From JAZLDV01 sp045614925 (GTDB taxonomy: Bacteria; Bacillota_I; Bacilli_A; Erysipelotrichales; Coprobacillaceae): a DNA stretch of 18,655 nt. The position numbers and the translations under genes are program-made. The stretch is taken from the NCBI GenBank assembly GCA_045614925.1, contig JAZLDV010000069.1, positions 1-18,655 on the forward strand. Direction: 5' to 3'. Shown piece by piece: positions 16,247 through 18,655 of this stretch. Numbering within the stretch: position 1 is the first letter of the stretch; each line of letters opens with the position of its first letter. A model generated the notes under the pieces. It saw only the letters and a list, made by a program, of their open reading frames with translations, was not told the DNA's origin and did no database searches.

Positions 16247-17487
16247 TATTTTTCTTCCTTTTTTATTAAATCTCTAGCAAACATTTTATCAATATCTTCT
16301 TTTACTTTTTCAGGAATTTTAGCAGGTACAGGTATCACAAATGCATTTGCCATAGTTTTTACATATTCACTTATAAATACGCAGTCTTCATTCAATACTC
16401 TTTCACTCATATTTTCAATTACATCTCTATATGAATGAATACTTCCTGTTCCCTGATGTGTAATTCTTGCAAATGTTAAACCTGGAATACCTACTTCTGC
16501 AAATGAAGTAGAATCACTTGAATATGGTCCTTGTTTAACTTCTAATGGATATCCATTCATTTTTGCATAGTAATCAGTATAGTGAACTAATGAATCATCT
16601 GCACTACATACAGCAATACGTTTTCCCATAATTGATCCAATCATATCAATATTTACACATAACTTAATATCTTTTAATTCATCTTTGTGCATTTTCACAT
16701 AAGCTCTACTACCGACTAAACCTCTTTCTTCACTACCACACCAGATTAATCTGACATTATGTTTTAAATTTACACCCTTTAATACTTCAGCAATTTTATA
16801 TAAACATACACTTCCTGTCGCATTATCATATGCACCTTTAGAGAAAGGAACAGAATCAATATGAGCACTACATACAATCACATCATCACTTTCACCTTTT
16901 ATATCACAAACAAGATTATATGATTTAACCATATTCACTTCCTGTTTATATCCAAATCTAATATAACCAGCTTGTTTTTCTACTAGTTCCATCGCATCAT
17001 CGACTCTCATATGAACACCTGGTAACTCTCCAAAAGGTTTTAACATTTCTCTATATTCTCTTACATCTAAATCATTATATTCTCTATCAATGTCTCCACT
17101 ATAAGAAATAAAACCAATTGCTCCAGATTCACATAAAGCTTTAAGTGTTCTCATATTTAAATAGCCATTAATTAATGCAATCTTCCCCTTAACATTTTTT
17201 CTGCATACTGGCGTATCTTGTTCAAAATAGTATAATTCCCCTTTTAATTCATCAATATTTTTGCTCGCTTGATAAGCAGTTACATTATATTGTTTATTAT
17301 ATGGAAGTGTAACTTCCATATATGCTTCACTATTTGATGTCGAAGTCACATCAAATTCTTCTATGTGACTTTCTAATCCCAATTCTTTTAATTCATCTTG
17401 TACAATCTGGCAAGCTCTTAATTCTTCTTCACTTCCCCCTAATCTTACAAAATATAATTTTTCTAATAATTCATATTCCTTATTCAT
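16246..17487 (-). CDS. M28-family zinc metallopeptidase, cytoplasmic
   Basis: A 413-residue peptidase of the M28 (aminopeptidase Y/Q-like) clan. The two-zinc site can be read off in order: His209 (AHID), bridging Asp221 (YDNATG), catalytic Glu253 with ligand Glu254 (GSEERGLVGS), Asp281 (NIDMIGS) and His351 (SIHSYRD). Residues about 80-180 form an insert of the PA-domain kind between the lid and the catalytic core. No signal peptide or membrane segment is present, unlike the secreted members, so it probably trims peptides inside the cell. I use ATG 17487; the longer frame opens at GTG 17496, which is part of the AGAGGTGATT ribosome binding site. It is the first gene of an operon with the PHP gene. 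Confidence 0.88.
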   Translation of the reverse strand: MNKEYELLEKLYFVRLGGSEEELRACQIVQDELKELGLESHIEEFDVTSTSNSEAYMEVTLPYNKQYNVTAYQASKNIDELKGELYYFEQDTPVCRKNVKGKIALINGYLNMRTLKALCESGAIGFISYSGDIDREYNDLDVREYREMLKPFGELPGVHMRVDDAMELVEKQAGYIRFGYKQEVNMVKSYNLVCDIKGESDDVIVCSAHIDSVPFSKGAYDNATGSVCLYKIAEVLKGVNLKHNVRLIWCGSEERGLVGSRAYVKMHKDELKDIKLCVNIDMIGSIMGKRIAVCSADDSLVHYTDYYAKMNGYPLEVKQGPYSSDSTSFAEVGIPGLTFARITHQGTGSIHSYRDVIENMSERVLNEDCVFISEYVKTMANAFVIPVPAKIPEKVKEDIDKMFARDLIKKEEK

Positions 17488-17507
17488 CTCAATCACCTCT
17501 ATCTTCT

Positions 17508-17513
17508 ATTATA
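17508..17513 (-). promoter_or_regulatory. Candidate -10 of the M28-PHP operon
   Basis: A perfect TATAAT on the minus strand, 20 bases before the ATG. The -35 is unclear (TATTCA at 16 bases). It faces away from the GTPase promoter; the two -10 elements are 66 bases apart. Confidence 0.42.
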
Positions 17514-17557
17514 CATCTTTTTTTGTATTTGAATAACATTAATACATATTTAATTCA

Positions 17558-17588
17558 TTGATGAGTGTTAATATTATGTTATAATATT
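17558..17588 (+). promoter_or_regulatory. Promoter of the CobW-type GTPase, with an inverted repeat over the -10
   Basis: TTGATG (-35, 17558-17563), a 16-base spacer and a perfect TATAAT (-10, 17580-17585). A perfect inverted repeat AATATTAT-GTT-ATAATATT spans 17570-17588 and so covers the -10. This is the place and rough shape of a Fur/Zur/PerR-type operator, though in such AT-rich DNA a chance dyad is possible. The ribosome binding site is AGAAGG before ATG 17609. Confidence 0.55.
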
Positions 17589-17608
17589 TAGAGAAAGAAG
17601 GTAATAAA

Positions 17609-18655
17609 ATGAGTAAAGTCGATATTATTTCTGGTTTTTTAGGTGCTGGAAAAACAACTTTAATTAAAAAATTAATAAATGAATGTTTTAAAGATGAAAA
17701 AATTGTATTAATTGAAAATGAATTTGGTGAAATTGGTATTGATGGTGGATTCTTAAAAGATGCTGGAATAGAAATAACTGAAATGAATTCTGGATGTATC
17801 TGCTGTTCACTAGTTGGAGATTTTAGCAAAGCTTTAGTACAGGTTGTTGATACATATCATCCTGATCGTATTATTATTGAACCTTCAGGTGTAGGTAAAC
17901 TAAGTGATGTTATTAAAGCAGTATTAGAAACTGAATGTGATGAATTAGAATTAAATCACTTCGTTACTGTTGTAGATGCTAAAAAATGTAAAATTTATTC
18001 TAAAAACTTCGGTGAATTTTTCAATAATCAATTAGAATATGCTTCTTCAGTTATTTTGAGTAGAACTCAAGATATTGAATTAGAACAATTACAAAACGTA
18101 ATAGAAATTATTAGAGCATATAATGATGAAGCGACTATTATTACTACTCCATGGGAAGACATTAGCGGAGAAGCTATATTACATGCATTTGAATACGTTG
18201 ACTTAATGGATTATGAATGTGGTTGCGGATGTGGTTGTGGACATCACGAACACGAACATGATGAACATGAATGCTGTTGTGGACATCACGAACATGAACA
18301 TGATGAGCATGAATGCTGTTGTGGACATCATGAACACGAACATGATGAACATGAATGCTGCTGTGGACATCATGAACACGAACACGATGAACACGAATGC
18401 TGCTGTGGACATCATGAACACGAACATGATAAACATGAATGCTGCTATGGGCACCATGAACATGAACACGATGAACATGAATGCTGCTGCGGACATCATG
18501 AACACGAACACGATGAGCATGAATGCTGCTGCGGACATCACGAACATGAACATGACGAACATGAATGTTGCTGTGGACATCACGAACACGAACATGACGA
18601 ACATGAATGCTGTTGTGGACATCATGAACACGAACATGACGAACATGAATGCTGT
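17609..18655 (+). CDS. CobW/COG0523 GTPase with a His/Cys tandem-repeat tail, 3' end beyond window
   Basis: The frame runs from ATG 17609 to the window edge, 349 residues without a stop. Residues 1-200 are a G3E P-loop GTPase: Walker A GFLGAGKTT (9-17), the family metal motif GCICC (Cys63, Cys65, Cys66), and EPSGVG (91-96) as the Walker B/switch region. The usual NKxD guanine motif is replaced by LSRTQD (150-155). COG0523 proteins use GTP to load zinc, cobalt or nickel into client enzymes. There is no CobW C-terminal domain after residue 200. Instead ECGCGCGCG leads into repeats of GHHEHEHDEHECCC from residue 211 on. Short His-rich tails are known in this family and in HypB/UreG; one this long and this rich in Cys is exceptional. 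It is the only plus-strand gene, with its own promoter. The metal and the client are unknown. Confidence 0.88.
   Translation, partial: MSKVDIISGFLGAGKTTLIKKLINECFKDEKIVLIENEFGEIGIDGGFLKDAGIEITEMNSGCICCSLVGDFSKALVQVVDTYHPDRIIIEPSGVGKLSDVIKAVLETECDELELNHFVTVVDAKKCKIYSKNFGEFFNNQLEYASSVILSRTQDIELEQLQNVIEIIRAYNDEATIITTPWEDISGEAILHAFEYVDLMDYECGCGCGCGHHEHEHDEHECCCGHHEHEHDEHECCCGHHEHEHDEHECCCGHHEHEHDEHECCCGHHEHEHDKHECCYGHHEHEHDEHECCCGHHEHEHDEHECCCGHHEHEHDEHECCCGHHEHEHDEHECCCGHHEHEHDEHECC
18239..18655 (+). repeat. In-frame 42-bp tandem repeat encoding a His/Cys metal-binding array
   Basis: Units begin at 18239, 18281, 18323, 18365, 18407, 18449, 18491, 18533, 18575 and 18617, with no insertions or spacers. 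The tenth is cut three bases short by the window edge. Each encodes GHHEHEHDEHECCC. Units differ almost only at third codon positions (CAT/CAC, TGC/TGT, GAT/GAC, GAA/GAG). The fifth unit has the only amino-acid changes, Glu to Lys and the last Cys to Tyr. Because 42 is a multiple of three, gain or loss of units keeps the frame. Confidence 0.96.

Noticed and set aside
17539..17829. A minus-strand frame overlapping the GTPase start
   Set aside because: It lies opposite the Walker A region and promoter of the GTPase and shows no recognisable protein features.
18203..18646. A long minus-strand open frame of Met/Phe/Val-rich repeats resembling a membrane protein
   Set aside because: It is the antisense shadow of the 42-bp repeat. 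Its hydrophobic look comes from reading His, Glu and Cys codons backwards; the plus frame has the promoter, ribosome binding site and GTPase domain.
18239..18655. The 42-bp tandem repeat as a CRISPR array
   Set aside because: Units abut with no spacers, are in frame with the GTPase, and vary at silent positions.

Overview
This window looks like chromosome of a low-GC Gram-positive gut anaerobe. The DNA is strongly AT-rich, ribosome binding sites are of the AGGAGG/AGGTGA type, terminators are hairpins with U-tracts, and the phosphate regulon is controlled by a PhoP/PhoR-type system with 11-bp spaced TTTACA-like repeats. The gene style suggests Bacillota, perhaps an Erysipelotrichia/Coprobacillus-like lineage, but the genus is a guess. 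Nearly everything is on the minus strand; only the last gene is on plus. I see no rRNA, tRNA, CRISPR array, insertion sequence or phage gene, and no gene-free stretch longer than about 210 bases.

Layout from left to right. 1-866: N-terminal part of an aryl-sulfate sulfotransferase without a signal peptide, cut by the window edge. 1017-4177: a compact three-gene operon (ATP-grasp ligase, esterase-like hydrolase, second ATP-grasp ligase) with its own promoter and terminator; its product is unknown. 4343-5296: a zinc-ribbon membrane protein of unknown function. 5409-11915: a complete phosphate operon in the order pstS-pstC-pstA-pstB-phoU-response regulator-histidine kinase. It has a Pho box before pstS, and a hairpin plus a second Pho-like repeat between pstS and pstC. 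12062-12817: an orphan DeoR-family repressor. 13017-15255: serC-serA, the first two steps of serine synthesis, with a perfect 12-bp palindrome at the transcription start. 15461-17487: an M28 metallopeptidase and a PHP-family phosphoesterase, translationally coupled.

17609-18655 (plus strand): a CobW/COG0523-type GTPase whose C-terminus turns into a tandem array of a 14-residue unit (GHHEHEHDEHECCC, 42 bp of DNA). There are nine full copies and a tenth running off the window. Each unit holds five His and three Cys, so this is a very large metal-binding tail on a presumed metallochaperone. It is the most striking object in the window. The ATP-grasp/hydrolase/ATP-grasp cassette is the second candidate for an undescribed system.

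Several start codons were moved inward from the longest open frame (phoU, pstC, pstS, deoR, serA, M28). In five of them the upstream GTG, TTG or ATG lies in or right against the Shine-Dalgarno sequence; for serA the upstream ATGs lie inside the end of serC.
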